From Hoylesella saccharolytica JCM 17484 (GTDB taxonomy: Bacteria; Bacteroidota; Bacteroidia; Bacteroidales; Bacteroidaceae), in contig NZ_BAKN01000012.1 of assembly GCF_000614205.1 (NCBI RefSeq), positions 1 through 64,000 on the forward strand: a stretch of 64,000 nucleotides of DNA, written 5' to 3'. The position numbers and the translations under genes are program-made. Numbering within the stretch: the first letter of the stretch is position 1; each line of letters starts with the position of its first letter. Below, piece by piece: positions 63,061 to 64,000 of this stretch. The notes beneath the pieces are model-generated. The model was not told where the DNA came from. It did not search any database and worked only from the letters and a program-made list of their open reading frames with translations.

Positions 63061-63098
63061 AAGTGAACAGATGCTGACTTTACATCTGTTCACTTTTT
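63061..63098 (+). terminator. Intrinsic terminator after the BspA-like gene
   Basis: Perfect 13-bp stem AAGTGAACAGATG with CATCTGTTCACTT across a 9-nt loop, then TTTAG. It lies about 175 bases after the stop; the bases between hold no gene. Confidence 0.75.
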
Positions 63099-63182
63099 AG
63101 CTCTTTTATTATCATTTTCTTACATCCAATTCACTTTACCTACGCTGTCGGCATGTAGAAGCAAAAGCCCTGTTGGTAGTTT

Positions 63183-63213
63183 TTTGTAAACTCTTTAAAA
63201 AGCCTTACCTTTG
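63183..63213 (+). promoter_or_regulatory. Promoter for lrgAB
   Basis: TTTG (63183-63186), 19 bp and TACCTTTG (63206-63213), about 70 bases before the lrgA start codon. Confidence 0.75.
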
Positions 63214-63284
63214 CAGTAGTTTTGTGCGAAGGGGCACAAAGCTACACCTTATTATATATATAGTGCACGGATATCATTATTGAA

Positions 63285-63686
63285 ATGGCTAAACAGTTTT
63301 TTGTTATCTTCGGATGCTTGGCGTTGGGAGAGATTATTGTATGGGCAACAGAAATTAAATTGCCGTCGAGTATCATAGGAATGCTGCTGCTTGCATCCTT
63401 TTTAAAGATGAAGTGGGTAAAGCTCGAATGGGTTGAAAAGATATCCGAGTTTCTGCTTGCCAATCTTGGTTTCTTCTTTGTTCCACCCGGAGTAGCTATC
63501 ATGCTTTATCTGGATGTTATTCAGAAAGAGTTACTGCCCATTGCCATGGCTACGGTTATCAGTACGGTTTTGGTGCTGGTGGTAACGGGACATATGCATC
63601 AGTTTGTGGTGAAAGCCGAACGGAAGTTCCTAGAAATGCATATCAACCGACATAAGAAAAAACAGCATAACGAAGAGGAGAAGTAG
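63285..63686 (+). CDS. lrgA: LrgA/CidA family holin-like protein
   Basis: 133 residues with four membrane segments. The conserved LPSSIIGMLLLASFL segment and LGFFFVPPGVAIM are the family signature (usual form LPGxVxGMxLL and FFxPAxVGI). The charged C-terminal tail (HKKKQHNEEEK) is cytosolic. Together with LrgB it is thought to form a membrane complex affecting murein hydrolase activity or transporting pyruvate-like metabolites under overflow conditions. The stop lies 2 bases before the lrgB start codon, so the two are cotranslated. Confidence 0.88.
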   Translation: MAKQFFVIFGCLALGEIIVWATEIKLPSSIIGMLLLASFLKMKWVKLEWVEKISEFLLANLGFFFVPPGVAIMLYLDVIQKELLPIAMATVISTVLVLVVTGHMHQFVVKAERKFLEMHINRHKKKQHNEEEK

Positions 63687-63688
63687 AG

Positions 63689-64000
63689 ATGAAAGAACTT
63701 TTTGAAAATCAATATTTGATTTTGGCGATGACATTCGCCATTTTTTATTATTTCCGTAGGTTGCAGTATCGCACAGGTTGGTTGTTGCTAAATCCTATTT
63801 TAATTGCCATTGTGGTGCTCATCGCCTATTTGAAGTTGACCGGTGTTTCGTTTGAAACCTTTGAAGAGAGCGGCAGTTTAATTGATTTCTGGCTGAAACC
63901 TGCCGTCGTAGCATTGGGTGTCCCGCTGTATTTGCAGTTTGAAGCCATCAAGAAACTATGGCTTCCGATAGTTCTTTCACAACTCGTTGGATGTTTGGTG
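63689..64000 (+). CDS. lrgB: LrgB family protein (partial, cut by the window end)
   Basis: The first 104 codons only. MKELFENQYLILAMTFAIF, then a YYFRRLQYRTGWLLLNPILI segment and LDFWLKPAVVALGVPLYLQ-like sequence (SLIDFWLKPAVVALGVPLY) fit the start of LrgB, whose LNPILI and KPAVVALAxPLY motifs are typical. It follows lrgA directly. Confidence 0.88.
   Translation, partial: MKELFENQYLILAMTFAIFYYFRRLQYRTGWLLLNPILIAIVVLIAYLKLTGVSFETFEESGSLIDFWLKPAVVALGVPLYLQFEAIKKLWLPIVLSQLVGCLV

Noticed and set aside
1..64000. tRNA, rRNA, insertion sequences, prophage or integrase genes
   Set aside because: No cloverleaf with a conserved T-loop, no transposase or integrase motif and no att-like direct repeats were found by reading both strands; weak cases could be missed without a covariance search.

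Overview
The window reads as a chromosomal segment of a member of the Bacteroidales, most likely Prevotellaceae (Prevotella in the broad sense). The reasons are: Bacteroidetes-type promoters (TTG/TTTG, about 19-21 bp, TAnnTTTG) upstream of many genes with few Shine-Dalgarno sites; many SPII lipoproteins with Cys-Ser-Lys-Asp-type surface-export signals; a TonB-dependent receptor with a carboxypeptidase-regulatory-like N-terminus; a lipoprotein TamA (TamL) overlapping TamB; an ECF sigma factor of the Bacteroides expansion type; a hybrid two-component protein ending in an AraC domain; and a BspA-like repeat protein. I cannot name the species. No transposase, phage gene, tRNA, rRNA or CRISPR array was seen.

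Layout. 0-3.4 kb (minus): lipoprotein resembling a fimbrial accessory subunit, a FucP-type sugar transporter and an unknown helical protein in one operon. 4.1-8.5 kb (plus): GH78 alpha-L-rhamnosidase-like enzyme with a long structured leader, ECF sigma factor, GH5 glycanase lipoprotein. 9.3-20.2 kb (minus): tamL/tamB, thrS, and a bifunctional CDP-ribitol-type synthase (cytidylyltransferase plus SDR) split by a frameshift. 20.7-27 kb (plus): fhs, a TonB-dependent receptor broken by two frameshifts, and a short Dxs paralog. 27-34.5 kb: M20 dipeptidase, lipoproteins, glyS-FKBP operon, GNAT, cysK. 34.8-36.7 kb: a two-gene AAA ATPase plus DUF4435/TOPRIM cassette resembling the PARIS/OLD defence logic. 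37-41 kb: BadF-type sugar kinase, gdhA, rlpA. 42-57 kb: a cluster of eight paralogous surface lipoproteins built from one to five copies of a domain of about 125 residues, interleaved with a DUF6261-like protein and two unrelated secreted proteins. 57-60 kb: hybrid two-component regulator. 61-64 kb: BspA-like protein and the start of lrgAB.

The most unusual content is between genes. (1) Four arrays with unrelated sequences share a period of 41-42 bp (1-178, 9006-9105, 16444-16662, 47484-47834). (2) Four arrays consist of exactly five 22-bp units of the form AAAA-N7-TTTT-N7 (3633, 28951, 38462, 60047). (3) A 66-bp tandem repeat carrying the -7 promoter box lies upstream of both gdhA and the CDP-ribitol synthase gene. 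(4) A hairpin with covarying bases lies inside the signal-peptide codons of the lipoprotein paralogs.

Eight reading frames are broken by single-base indels (seven read as one-base deletions, several in homopolymers). This may be sequencing error, decay or, at the ribitol locus, a slippery A_AAA_AAC site; the affected genes should be read with that in mind.
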